A stretch of 64,000 nt of DNA from Mycobacterium sp. 852002-40037_SCH5390672 (GTDB lineage Bacteria > Actinomycetota > Actinomycetes > Mycobacteriales > Mycobacteriaceae): positions 1-64,000 of the forward strand of contig NZ_LZTA01000129.1 of assembly GCF_001665875.1 (NCBI RefSeq), read 5' to 3'. The translations under genes were made by a program, and so were the position numbers. How positions within the stretch are numbered: the first letter of the stretch is position 1; each line of letters opens with the position of its first letter. The notes beneath the pieces are model-generated. The model saw nothing but the letters and a program-made list of their open reading frames with translations, had not been told where the DNA came from and did no database searches. This document shows, piece after piece, positions 53,258-61,889 of the stretch.

Positions 53258-53428
53258 TTGGCGCCGCTCCTGTTCATCCCGACCGTTCTGCGTCGTCACG
53301 GCACGGGTCACAGGGATCGACGGTAGACCCACAGCCCGACACGCCGCGACAGGCGCGCCGCGTTTCAAACCGGCCGCGACCAAGCCGTTACCAGGCCTTC
53401 ACCAAAGCTATATGTGCAGCTCAGGGCG

Positions 53429-54238
53429 TCAGTGGGTGAAACGCGCCTGGCGTTTCTCGCGGTGCGCGGCCAGGCCTTCCTGCACGTCGGGGCCGCTGAA
53501 GCTGAGGAATTCCAGACCCACCGAGGTCTCGAAGGTGGGGCCCATCATGCGGTACCAGTGGTTGAGGCTGCGCTTGGTCCAGCGGATGGCGTTCTGCGCG
53601 CCCTGCGCCAGGTTCCCGGCGATGCGGGTGGCGGTGGAGAGTACGTCGTCGTCGTCGACGCAGGTGGACACCAGGCCGATCCGCTCGGCTTCCTCACCCA
53701 GCAGCGTCTCGCAGGTCAGCAGGTAGTACTTGGCTTTGGCCATGCCGACCAGCAACGGCCAGCAGATGGCGGCGTGGTCGCCGGCCGCCACACCGAGCTT
53801 GGTGTGCCCGTCGATCAGCTTCGCGGTCCGGCCCGCCACCGAGATGTCGGCGAGCAGGGCCACCACCAGACCCGCGCCCACCGCCGGCCCACGGATCGCC
53901 GACACGACGGGCGTGTCGCAGTCGATCATGTTGTGCACCAGATCGCGGGCTTCGCGCATGATGCGGATCCGGCCCTCGTAGTCGTTGATGGTCTCGTCGA
54001 TCAGGTCGAAGCTGCCGCCGGAGGAAAAGGCCTTGCCTTCACCGCGGACCAGGACGGCGCGCACGGCGGGATCGCGGTCGATCACCGGCCAGATGTCGGC
54101 GAGGTCCCGGTGCATCTGCGGCCCGACGGAGTTCAGCCCCGGGGAGTCGAGCACCAGCGTCAGCACGCCGTTCTCACCGACCTCGCAGCGAAGGCTGGGG
54201 AACTCGTCGTAACTCACTGGGGGATGACTCACCGGCAT
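53429..54238 (-). CDS. echA15: Enoyl-CoA hydratase/isomerase family protein EchA15
   Basis: The 269-aa crotonase has VRGEGKAFSSGGSFDLIDE (first oxyanion loop) and DTPVVSAIRGPAVGAGLVVALLADISVAG (second oxyanion and active-site region). In this family a Glu at the second position catalyses hydration; here the corresponding segment reads DGHTKLGVAAGDHAAICWP, with Asp in place of the usual catalytic Glu. It could act on a special acyl-CoA. It is divergent from hemE, with ATG 54238. Confidence 0.88.
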   Translation of the reverse strand: MPVSHPPVSYDEFPSLRCEVGENGVLTLVLDSPGLNSVGPQMHRDLADIWPVIDRDPAVRAVLVRGEGKAFSSGGSFDLIDETINDYEGRIRIMREARDLVHNMIDCDTPVVSAIRGPAVGAGLVVALLADISVAGRTAKLIDGHTKLGVAAGDHAAICWPLLVGMAKAKYYLLTCETLLGEEAERIGLVSTCVDDDDVLSTATRIAGNLAQGAQNAIRWTKRSLNHWYRMMGPTFETSVGLEFLSFSGPDVQEGLAAHREKRQARFTH

Positions 54239-54326
54239 GACCGAGCTCCTGACGTTCAAACGGTTGCGGTCGTTGATAGTACGCAGCGGGGTTCGGTGTT
54301 CGGCGGTCATGGCAGCATTGAGGCTG

Positions 54327-55376
54327 ATGAGTACTCGCCGCGACCTTCCCGAGTCGCCGTATCTGGCGGCCGTGAGCGGCCGCAAACCCAACCGGGTGCC
54401 GGTGTGGTTCATGCGGCAGGCCGGTCGCTCGCTGCCCGAATACCGGGCGCTGCGAGCCCAGACCGACATGCTGTCGGCCTGCTTCGACGCCGAGTTGGTC
54501 TGCGAGATCACCCTGCAGCCGGTGCGCCGCCACGACGTCGACGCGGCGATCTTGTTCTCCGACATCGTGGTGCCGCTGCTCGGTGCGGGCATCGACCTGG
54601 ACATCGTCGCCGGGATCGGACCGGTGATCGAGTCGCCGGTGCGCACCGCCGCCGATGTGCAGGCCATCAAACCCCTTGAGCGGCAACGTGTTCAGCCGGT
54701 TTTCGATGCGGTGTCGCTGCTGGTGTCCGCCCTCGGCGACGTGCCGTTGATCGGCTTCGCGGGCGCTCCGTTCACGTTGGCGTCCTATCTGATCGAGGGC
54801 GGCCCCAGTCGCCACCATGCGCGCACCAAGGCGATGATGCTGGCCGAGCCGGACACCTGGCATGCGCTGATGGAGAAGTTGACCGACATCACCGTGGGCT
54901 TCTTGCGGGTGCAGCTGGAGGCCGGCGTGGACGCCGTTCAGGTGTTCGACTCGTGGGCCGGGGCGCTGTCCCTGGCGAATTACCGCACCTACGTGCAGCC
55001 GCACAGCACCCGGGTTTTCGCCGCACTGGCCGACTACGGCGTGCCGATGACCCACTTCGGGGTGGGCACCGCCGAACTGCTGGGTGCGATGTCGTCCGTC
55101 GGCGCGAACGTGGTGGGCGTGGATTGGCGGACCTCCCTGATCGAGGCGACCGGCCGCGTGCAACCCGGCACGACGTTGCAGGGCAACCTCGATCCGGTGG
55201 TGGCGCTGGCCGGCTGGCCGGTGGTGGAACGCGCGGCACGCGCTGTGGTCGACGACGGCCGGCGCGCGATCGACGCCGGTGCCGCCGGTCACGTCTTCAA
55301 TCTCGGCCACGGCGTGTTGCCCGAAACCGACCCCGGTGTGCTGACCGACCTGGTGTCACTGGTCCACTCCCTATGA
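54327..55376 (+). CDS. hemE: Uroporphyrinogen decarboxylase HemE
   Basis: The 349-aa enzyme has VPVWFMRQAGRSLPEYR (N-terminal RQAGR substrate loop), FSDIVVPL, GFAGAPFTLASYLIEGG and HVFNLGHGVLP. It decarboxylates uroporphyrinogen III to coproporphyrinogen III. ATG 54327 (MSTRRDLP) matches the family N-terminus; 54309 is an alternative. The stop overlaps the hemY start (ATGA), so they are translated together. Confidence 0.95.
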   Translation: MSTRRDLPESPYLAAVSGRKPNRVPVWFMRQAGRSLPEYRALRAQTDMLSACFDAELVCEITLQPVRRHDVDAAILFSDIVVPLLGAGIDLDIVAGIGPVIESPVRTAADVQAIKPLERQRVQPVFDAVSLLVSALGDVPLIGFAGAPFTLASYLIEGGPSRHHARTKAMMLAEPDTWHALMEKLTDITVGFLRVQLEAGVDAVQVFDSWAGALSLANYRTYVQPHSTRVFAALADYGVPMTHFGVGTAELLGAMSSVGANVVGVDWRTSLIEATGRVQPGTTLQGNLDPVVALAGWPVVERAARAVVDDGRRAIDAGAAGHVFNLGHGVLPETDPGVLTDLVSLVHSL

Positions 55377-56761
55377 ATTCCCGCTCGTATTGCGTTGTGG
55401 GAGGCGGGGTTTCGGGTCTGACGGCGGCCTATCGGCTCCGCCTGGCCGCCGGTGACGACGCGGCGATCACGCTGTTCGACCCGGCAGACAAGCTCGGCGG
55501 CGTTCTGCGCACCGAACTGGTCGCCGGGGTGCCGATGGATTTGGGCGCCGAGGCTTTCGTGCTGCGCCGCCCCGAGATGCCGGCGCTGCTGGCTGAGCTG
55601 AATCTGTCTGAGCGCCAGCGAGTTTCGACGGGAGCGCGCCCACTGATCTATAGCGGGCAGGAATTGCGTGCACTACCGACAGGCACCGTCGTCGGGATCC
55701 CGTCGTCGGCGGCATCCGTGGCGGGGCTGGTCGATGAGGCCACGCTCGCGCGCATCGAGGCCGAACCCACCCGCCCGCTGGTGTGGCAGGCGGGCAGCGA
55801 TCCGGCGGTGGCCGACCTGGTGGGCGAGCGGTTCGGCGCCCAGGTGGTGTCGCGGTCGGTGGATCCGCTGCTGAGCGGGGTCTATGCGGGCTCGGCGGCC
55901 ACCATCGGCCTGCGCGCCGCCGCGCCGACGGTGGCGGCGGCGCTGGACCGCGGCGCCATCAGCCTGACCGACGCCGTCGGGCAGGCACTGCCGCCGGCCA
56001 CCGGCGCGCCGGTGTTCGGGGCGCTCGAGGGTGGCTACCAGGTGTTGATCGACGAGCTTGTCGCGCGTGGTCACCCGCGCTGGGTGCGCGCGGCGGTGTC
56101 GCGGCTCGAGTCCGCCGACGCGGGCTGGACGGTGTTCGACGACACCGGGACTCGCTGGGCCGCCGACGCGGTGATCCTGGCCGTCCCGGCGGGGCAGTGT
56201 TCCCGCCTGCTGGCCGAGATCGCCCCACGCAGCGTCGCCGCCACCGGGCGCATCACCAGCGCATCGTCGGTGGTGATGGCGCTGGCCGTGCCGGGTGATA
56301 CCCCGTTTCCCGAGTGTTCGGGCGTGCTGGTGGCCACGGGTGAGCGGTTGCGGGCCAAGGCAGTCACGCTGTCCTCCAGAAAATGGGGGCGCAGGCGGGG
56401 TGTCCGCGGGGACGCGCAGCTGCTGCGGCTGTCGTTCGGGCGGTTCGGCGATCGCGTGGCGGCCGACACGTGCGACGACGAGCTGCTGACCTGGGCGGTG
56501 GGTGACCTGGCCACCGTATTCGGGTTGACCGTCGACCCCGTCGACGTGCGCATACAGCGCTGGATCGACGCGATGCCGCAGTACGGACCGGGACATGCCG
56601 ATCTGGTCGCCGAGGTGCGCGCGGGCCTGCCTCCGACGCTCGCCGCGGCGGGCGGCTATCTCGACGGCATCGGTGTGCCGGCCTGCGTCGGTGCCGCCGG
56701 CCGCGCGGTCGAGCGTGTGATGAGGGCCATCGGAGACTTGGACGCGCAAGTGGCACGATAG
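55373..56761 (+). CDS. hemY: Coproporphyrinogen/protoporphyrinogen oxidase HemY (CgoX)
   Basis: A 462-aa flavoprotein: FAD loop CVVGGGVSGLTAAYRL at the N-terminus, LGGVLRTE, DLGAEAFVLRRPEMPALL and C-terminal GYLDGIGVPACVGAAGRAV. In actinobacteria this enzyme oxidises coproporphyrinogen to coproporphyrin III in the coproporphyrin-dependent route. The gene lies between hemE and chdC, overlapping hemE by 4 bases and preceding chdC by 5. Confidence 0.93.
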   Translation: MNSRSYCVVGGGVSGLTAAYRLRLAAGDDAAITLFDPADKLGGVLRTELVAGVPMDLGAEAFVLRRPEMPALLAELNLSERQRVSTGARPLIYSGQELRALPTGTVVGIPSSAASVAGLVDEATLARIEAEPTRPLVWQAGSDPAVADLVGERFGAQVVSRSVDPLLSGVYAGSAATIGLRAAAPTVAAALDRGAISLTDAVGQALPPATGAPVFGALEGGYQVLIDELVARGHPRWVRAAVSRLESADAGWTVFDDTGTRWAADAVILAVPAGQCSRLLAEIAPRSVAATGRITSASSVVMALAVPGDTPFPECSGVLVATGERLRAKAVTLSSRKWGRRRGVRGDAQLLRLSFGRFGDRVAADTCDDELLTWAVGDLATVFGLTVDPVDVRIQRWIDAMPQYGPGHADLVAEVRAGLPPTLAAAGGYLDGIGVPACVGAAGRAVERVMRAIGDLDAQVAR

Positions 56762-56766
56762 GTTTC

Positions 56767-57462
56767 ATGGCCAAGCTCGACTACGACTCGCTCAACTCCC
56801 AGATCCGCTACCTGATGTTTTCGGTTTTCTCCGTCGAGCCGGGTGAACTGGGCGAACAGCGCGATGACGTCGTCGATGAAGCGTCGACGTTCTTCAAACA
56901 ACAGGAGGAACGCGGCGTCGTGGTGCGCGGCCTCTACGACGTCGCGGGTCTGCGGGCCGACGCCGACTTCATGATCTGGACCCACGCCGAACGCGTCGAA
57001 GCGCTACAGGCCACCTACGCCGATTTCCGGCGCACCACGGCGCTGGGTCGGGTCAGTGCGCCGGTGTGGAGCAGCGTGGCGTTGCATCGGCCGGCCGAGT
57101 TCAACAAGAGCCACATCCCGGCGTTCCTGGCCGGCGAGGAACCCGGCGCCTACATCTGCGTGTATCCCTTTGTGCGGTCGTATGAGTGGTACCTGCTGCC
57201 CGACGAGGAGCGCCGCCGCATGCTCGCCGAGCACGGCATGGCCGCGCGCGAATACAAGGACGTCCGCGCCAACACGGTTCCTGCGTTCGCGCTCGGTGAC
57301 TACGAGTGGATCCTGGCTTTCGAGGCTACCGAGCTGCACCGCATCGTCGACCTGATGCGCGAACTGCGTGCCACCGACGCCCGCCGGCACACCCGCGAGG
57401 AGACGCCGTTCTTCACCGGCCCCCGGGTGCCCGTCGAGCAGCTGGTGAATGCCCTGCCATGA
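56767..57462 (+). CDS. chdC: Coproheme decarboxylase ChdC (HemQ)
   Basis: A 231-aa protein of the chlorite-dismutase superfamily. Residues matching the actinobacterial ChdC active site: distal His116 (FNKSHIPAF), Tyr133 (ICVYPFVRSYEWY), and proximal His156 (MLAEHGM). It decarboxylates coproheme to heme b with peroxide, the last step of the coproporphyrin route. ATG 56767 follows a CGATAGGT region shared with the end of hemY. Confidence 0.95.
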   Translation: MAKLDYDSLNSQIRYLMFSVFSVEPGELGEQRDDVVDEASTFFKQQEERGVVVRGLYDVAGLRADADFMIWTHAERVEALQATYADFRRTTALGRVSAPVWSSVALHRPAEFNKSHIPAFLAGEEPGAYICVYPFVRSYEWYLLPDEERRRMLAEHGMAAREYKDVRANTVPAFALGDYEWILAFEATELHRIVDLMRELRATDARRHTREETPFFTGPRVPVEQLVNALP

Positions 57463-57523
57463 CAACCGCGCCGGCGACGATATGGCGGGTAGCGCCAAAA
57501 ATGACGGAGAGGAGTGGCGCCAA

Positions 57524-58271
57524 ATGACGACGTTCGATCCGACCGATCCCACCCGATTCGAGGAGATGTACCGCGACGAGCGGACATCACACGGCCTGCC
57601 GGCCGCCACACCATGGGACATCGGCGGCCCGCAGCCGGTGGTCCAGCAGCTCGTCGCGCTGGGCGCGATCAAGGGTGAGGTGCTCGACCCCGGCACCGGC
57701 CCCGGCCACCACGCCATCTACTACGCGTCCAAGGGGTATTCGGCGACCGGCATCGACGGGTCGGCGGGCGCCATCGAGCGCGCCCGGGCGAACGCGGAAA
57801 AGGCCGGGGTGTCGGTCAATTTCGAGCTGGCCGACGCCACCAAGCTGGACGGGTTCGACGGCCGGTTCGACACGGTGGTCGACTGCGCCTTCTACCACAC
57901 CTTCAGCACCGAGGCGGAGCTGCGCAGTTCCTATGTGCGGGCGCTGCACCGCGCTACCAAGCCGCGCGCGGCTGTACATGTTCGAGTTCGGCGAACACAA
58001 CATCAATGGCTTCAAGATGCTGCGGTCGTTGTCCGAGAAGGACTTTCGCGACGTGCTTCCGGACGGTGGTTGGGAGATCACCTATTTGGGCACGACCACC
58101 TATCGAGTCAACGTCAGCGTCGAGTCCATCGAGGCGATGGCCAAGCGCAACCCCGACATGGCCGATCAGGCGGAGAAGTTACTGGAGCGCTTCCGGGTGA
58201 TCGAGCCGTGGCTGGAGGGCGATCGCGCGTACGCCCCGTTCTGGGAAGTGCACGCCACCCGGGTGGACTGA
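57524..58271 (+). pseudogene. SAM-dependent methyltransferase, frameshifted (Rv2675c-like)
   Basis: The gene begins at ATG 57524 after GGAGAGGAG and encodes a class I methyltransferase (motif EVLDPGTGPGHHAIYYASKG; post I GIDGSAG). At about 57960-57968 the frame breaks in a CGCGCG run: KP is followed by a frame reading RAAVHVRVRR, whereas the other frame continues RARLYMFEFGEHNINGF to the end of the family sequence at TGA 58271. One base too many or two too few would explain it. Either a true pseudogene or a sequencing error. Confidence 0.85.
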
Positions 58272-58341
58272 CCGCCGGGCGCCCCGACCGCCGTGGATGC
58301 CCCGCCCGTCCCAGTTGTCACCAGCGGAGGGGAGTGGGTTT

Positions 58342-58423
58342 TTGCCCGCCTTTGAGCGACAACTCGGGCGGGACGCTGACAGTGTGCTCGGTTGTCGCTG
58401 GTTTGTCGCTCAGAGGCGGGCAA
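58342..58423. repeat. Long inverted repeat between convergent genes
   Basis: Arms 58342-58362 and 58403-58423 (TTGCCCGCC...GCGACAA and its near-perfect complement) are 21 bases with one mismatch, separated by 40 bases. The loop can pair a second way (GCGACAAC with GTTGTCGC). The position between the methyltransferase and msrB stops suits a bidirectional terminator. A mobile-element relic is possible. Confidence 0.75.
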
Positions 58424-58478
58424 TCAGCATGCCGCTTGGGCGCGGGACGCCTGAGGCGGATGGGGAACAGCCCGCCGG

Positions 58479-58904
58479 CTATCCCCCCGCCGGCACCAGC
58501 CGCAGCGAGACCGAGTTGATGCAGTAGCGCTGATCCGTCGGCGTCGGATAGCCCTCACCGGCGAACACGTGGCCCAGGTGGCTGTGGCAGTTCGCGCACA
58601 GCACCTCGGTGCGCGTCGTGCCCATGGAATGGTCGGGCCGCAGGATCACCGCGTCGGAGTTCGCCGGGTCGAAGAACGACGGCCAACCGCAATGCGACTC
58701 GAATTTCTCTGTGCTGCGGAACAATTCGGTACCACAGGCCCGGCACTGGTACACGCCTTCGGTTTTGGTGTCGGTGTATTCACCGGTGAAGGGCCGCTCG
58801 GTGCCGGCTTGGCGCAGCACGTGGAACTCTTCCGGGGAAAGTTTCTTGCGCCACTCGTCGTCGCTCAGTTGCACCTTGGGCCGCGAAACGTCGGGGGAGG
58901 TCAT
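58479..58904 (-). CDS. msrB: Peptide methionine-(R)-sulfoxide reductase MsrB
   Basis: A 141-aa enzyme with the zinc cysteines CRAC and CANC, the substrate region FESHCGWPSFFDPAN and the catalytic Cys in RYCINSVSLRL. It reduces R-methionine sulfoxide in proteins using thioredoxin. Genes for oxidative and nitrosative stress (nitrobindin, sthA) also lie in this window. Standard family length, complete. Confidence 0.94.
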   Translation of the reverse strand: MTSPDVSRPKVQLSDDEWRKKLSPEEFHVLRQAGTERPFTGEYTDTKTEGVYQCRACGTELFRSTEKFESHCGWPSFFDPANSDAVILRPDHSMGTTRTEVLCANCHSHLGHVFAGEGYPTPTDQRYCINSVSLRLVPAGG

Positions 58905-58919
58905 GCATCCACGCTAACC

Positions 58920-60281
58920 CTAAAGGCGGCGACCCGCCGCGTCCGGCTCCGCCGCGTTAGCGGGCTCCGCCGCGCTAGCGGTCACCGCACGCTTGCGCTC
59001 GGCCGTCAGCCACGCGGGGTCGATGCCCTCATCGAGCCGGTTCTCGGCCCTGGCATCCAGGTAACGGAAGAGCAGCACGGTGAAGGCGACGATCAGCAGC
59101 AGCGACCAGCCGTAGGTGATCTTGAGGTAGTGCAGCGCGCGGCCATATCTCATGTACTTGTAAATCAGCCAGTCGTCCAGCGTCATGAAGCCATAGATCC
59201 CGAGCCAGGCCGGCCAGTTGCGGATCAGCGAGTTCTGCAGCACCACGGTCATCAGGAACGGGAACAGCATCATCGAGTAGTAGCCCTGGGCCAGCGGGAG
59301 CACCAGCCAGGAACAGATCAGCAGCACGCCCGAGGAGCTGGTGAACCAGAACAACGGGTCCCGCGTGCGGTAGTAGCGGTACAGCAGCCATAGCGCGCCG
59401 ATCGTGAGCAGGACGAAGAGTATTCGCATGAACACGATCAGCCAGGTGGGCAGGCCGAAGTACACGCCGTTGCCCTCGATGGAGCTGTTGAAGTAATCCC
59501 GGGTGCCCCCGATGTACGGCAGCGTCTTGGTGAAGAACTCCGTCGGGTGGCTGACCAGCGGCCAGGCGGCAATGTTGATCACCACGGGCACGACGAGCGC
59601 GGGTATCAGCGTGCGCCACTGCCGGTTGAGCAGTGGCAACAGCAGTAGCGGACCCAGCACGGGTTTGAGCGTGAGGGTGAGGCCGATCGCCAGGCCGGCC
59701 CACCACTGCCGGCTGACCCTCCCGTCGAGCAACCAGCGCAGGAACAGCACCTCGGCCAGCAGTACGCAACCGTTGATGTTGGTGAATACCAGCGTGCTGG
59801 TGACGCTTTCGGTGCAGAACATGGCCAGCAGCAGGGCGGGCGCGGCCACCGAGGCCATCGTGAACTTGAACAGCCGCAGCAGCAGATACCAGGCGATCAG
59901 GATCGCCACGGTGTTGATCAGGATGAACAGATACCGCGACTGCGTAAAAGGCAGGTACCCGAACGGTGCCATCAGCAGCGTGCCGCCCGGCGGGTACAGA
60001 TAGTGCGGGTCGACGTAGTCGAAGTGCTCGTTGTAGATGTCCCACCCGTGCCGGAAGTTGAGGACCGCGCGGTACACCGGCTTGAAATCGTCGGTGATGT
60101 TGCCGTTCAGGGTGAGCACGATGCTGCGGTGCAGTACCGAGAAGATGGCCAGCGGCCACAACGCCATCCGCAGCACGGTCGCGACGCTCGGTGCGCCGGT
60201 GCGGGGACGAAAGGCGGCCAAGGTCCAATCACGCAGGCCGGTTCGGGTCGATTCAGCTGCCGTCACCAGCGCACCGTACAC
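58920..60281 (-). CDS. aftC: Arabinofuranosyltransferase AftC
   Basis: The 453-aa GT-C glycosyltransferase has about ten transmembrane helices. The acidic motif on the first external loop is TDDFKPVY (Asp64-Asp65), which binds the metal/decaprenyl-phosphoarabinose donor. AftC adds alpha(1-3)-arabinose branches to arabinogalactan and LAM. Start is GTG 60281; GTG 60266 is a shorter alternative. The last 18 residues (AAEPANAAEPDAAGRRL) come from DNA related to the repeat at 25.8 kb. Confidence 0.92.
   Translation of the reverse strand: MYGALVTAAESTRTGLRDWTLAAFRPRTGAPSVATVLRMALWPLAIFSVLHRSIVLTLNGNITDDFKPVYRAVLNFRHGWDIYNEHFDYVDPHYLYPPGGTLLMAPFGYLPFTQSRYLFILINTVAILIAWYLLLRLFKFTMASVAAPALLLAMFCTESVTSTLVFTNINGCVLLAEVLFLRWLLDGRVSRQWWAGLAIGLTLTLKPVLGPLLLLPLLNRQWRTLIPALVVPVVINIAAWPLVSHPTEFFTKTLPYIGGTRDYFNSSIEGNGVYFGLPTWLIVFMRILFVLLTIGALWLLYRYYRTRDPLFWFTSSSGVLLICSWLVLPLAQGYYSMMLFPFLMTVVLQNSLIRNWPAWLGIYGFMTLDDWLIYKYMRYGRALHYLKITYGWSLLLIVAFTVLLFRYLDARAENRLDEGIDPAWLTAERKRAVTASAAEPANAAEPDAAGRRL
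58926..58986 (-). repeat. Diverged copies of the 25.8-kb palindromic element inside aftC
   Basis: The segment matches the 25.8-kb repeat unit over about 33 bases (five differences), followed by a second partial copy over 24 bases (three differences). Shared blocks include CGGCTCCGCCGCG and GCGACCCGC. It encodes AAEPANAAEPDAAGRRL at the end of AftC, so an intergenic element appears to have been read into the gene. Confidence 0.7.
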
Positions 60282-60309
60282 CGGCGCGCGCGACAGCCGG
60301 AAAGCAGCG

Positions 60310-61875
60310 TCAGGCCGGGCAGTAGGTGTCGGTGTTCGGCAATTTGCCGCTGGTGAGGTAGCCGATCAGCGGCGGTACGGCGCAGCCCGAGAAGATGCTG
60401 GCGCCGTGGCCGATGCCCTGCCACATCACCCGCTTGCTGGCCGCGTTGGCGTTGATGATGCTGGCCGCGGTCGCCGCGACGCCGTCGGTACCGACGATCG
60501 GGTCGTTCTGCACACCGAGCAACAGCACGTCGACTTTGAGGGTCTTGGGTGTGGGGGGCGGCGAGCCGGTGGGCCAGTGCACGCACTTGACCATGTTGAG
60601 CGCGGCGACGGTGCCGAAGTCGGGGTAGAGCTTGCCCCAGGCGACGACGAGTTCACGCACCCGGTCCGGGGTGGGGCGGCTGACCGCGTCGCTGCAGACG
60701 TTGACGAACTGGCCGTCGGAGTCCTGGATGGCGTTGGCGTGGTTGATCAGGTTGTTCAGCGCGTTGGTGTCGCCGGAGCGCGCCCCCGCCAGCGCGCTGG
60801 CCAGGTTGGTGGTGGCGTTGACGCGGCCGCCGGCGGGATAGCCGAGGGCGACGGTGATGGCGTTGGCCACCTGCGCCACCGACGCGCCCCCGGGCCCCTT
60901 GCCGGCGCGGGCGTCGGCCAGCAGGGCGCTGACGGCGCCCTTCGGGTCGGCACCCAGCGCGCAGCTCACCGCGATGCACTGGGCGGCGAAGGCGTCGAGG
61001 GCCGCCTGCTGTCCCTTGACTTGTTGCTCGGCGGCGGCTTCGGCGTTGACGCCCAACGCAACTGGTGAGTCGAGGATCAACCGGGCCACCTTGTCGGGCC
61101 GTGATCCGGCGTAGGCCAGCGCCACCTGCGCGCCGTTGCCGATGCCGATCAGCGCCAGGCTGGGCACGTCCCACAGGGTGCGCAGCCGCTCGATGTCGGA
61201 GGCGGCGTGTGCGTCGTCGTAGGAGGACGCGTTCGGACCGATCCCGACGGCGTCGCCGCAGTTGGTGGTGGCGGTGTTGGAGACCTCGGACAGGTTGGCC
61301 ACCGGGTCGTCGCCGGTCTGGAATTGCGACTGGTCGCGCATCTGTTGGCGGTCGGATTTGTCCCGGCAGTCGATGGGGCTGGACATGCCGATGCCGCGGC
61401 GGTCGACGGAGACGATGGGGTGGGTGGCGAGCACGTCGGCGCCCGCGCGCGACAGCCAGACCGGCAATTGCGCCGAGGACGGCAGATCGGAGCCGGTGGT
61501 GAAGATCAGCGGCCCCGCATCCTTGGGTGTCTGGTTCGAACGGGCCCGCACCACTCCGATGCTCAGGGTGCCGCCCCCGCCGTTGGCCGGGTCCAGGTCG
61601 GCGTCGTAGTTCGCGCAATCCAACTGGACGCCGCCGGCGGCGGGAACCGCCGCGTCGGCGAACACCCGCGAGGTGCAGTCGTGCCACGCCAGGTCGTTCT
61701 TGGGTGCGGCGATCGGTGGTGGCCCGCTGGGCGCCGGCTTCGAGGTCGCCGCGCCCTGCGGTCGCGCACCGGAATCGGTGGCGAACCGCGGATCGGCGGC
61801 CAGGCCCGGGACGCAGCCGGCCAGCAACGCGGTAACCGCAACCAGGATCGTGGCGCACGTGTACGGCCGACTCAT
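60310..61875 (-). CDS. Secreted alpha/beta-hydrolase-fold lipoprotein, nucleophile Ser lost (Rv2672-like)
   Basis: A 521-aa protein with signal peptide and lipobox LLAGC (Cys21). It has the TAP/Slp-like tripeptidyl-peptidase fold: PIVSVDRRGIGMSSPIDC and LWDVPSLALIGIGNGAQVALAYAG. The nucleophile position is Gly246 (GIGNG) where active members have GxSxG. C-terminal His region is HGASIFSGC and Asp region NDPIVG. Annotated as possible secreted protease in M. tuberculosis; enzymatic activity by the usual mechanism is doubtful here. Confidence 0.82.
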   Translation of the reverse strand: MSRPYTCATILVAVTALLAGCVPGLAADPRFATDSGARPQGAATSKPAPSGPPPIAAPKNDLAWHDCTSRVFADAAVPAAGGVQLDCANYDADLDPANGGGGTLSIGVVRARSNQTPKDAGPLIFTTGSDLPSSAQLPVWLSRAGADVLATHPIVSVDRRGIGMSSPIDCRDKSDRQQMRDQSQFQTGDDPVANLSEVSNTATTNCGDAVGIGPNASSYDDAHAASDIERLRTLWDVPSLALIGIGNGAQVALAYAGSRPDKVARLILDSPVALGVNAEAAAEQQVKGQQAALDAFAAQCIAVSCALGADPKGAVSALLADARAGKGPGGASVAQVANAITVALGYPAGGRVNATTNLASALAGARSGDTNALNNLINHANAIQDSDGQFVNVCSDAVSRPTPDRVRELVVAWGKLYPDFGTVAALNMVKCVHWPTGSPPPTPKTLKVDVLLLGVQNDPIVGTDGVAATAASIINANAASKRVMWQGIGHGASIFSGCAVPPLIGYLTSGKLPNTDTYCPA

Positions 61876-61889
61876 GCCGACCACAGTAG

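Noticed and set aside
57459..58519. Extended 356-residue protein from the methyltransferase frame
   Set aside because: The C-terminal half after about 57968 is out-of-frame and loses family similarity, whereas the alternate frame continues the conserved sequence.
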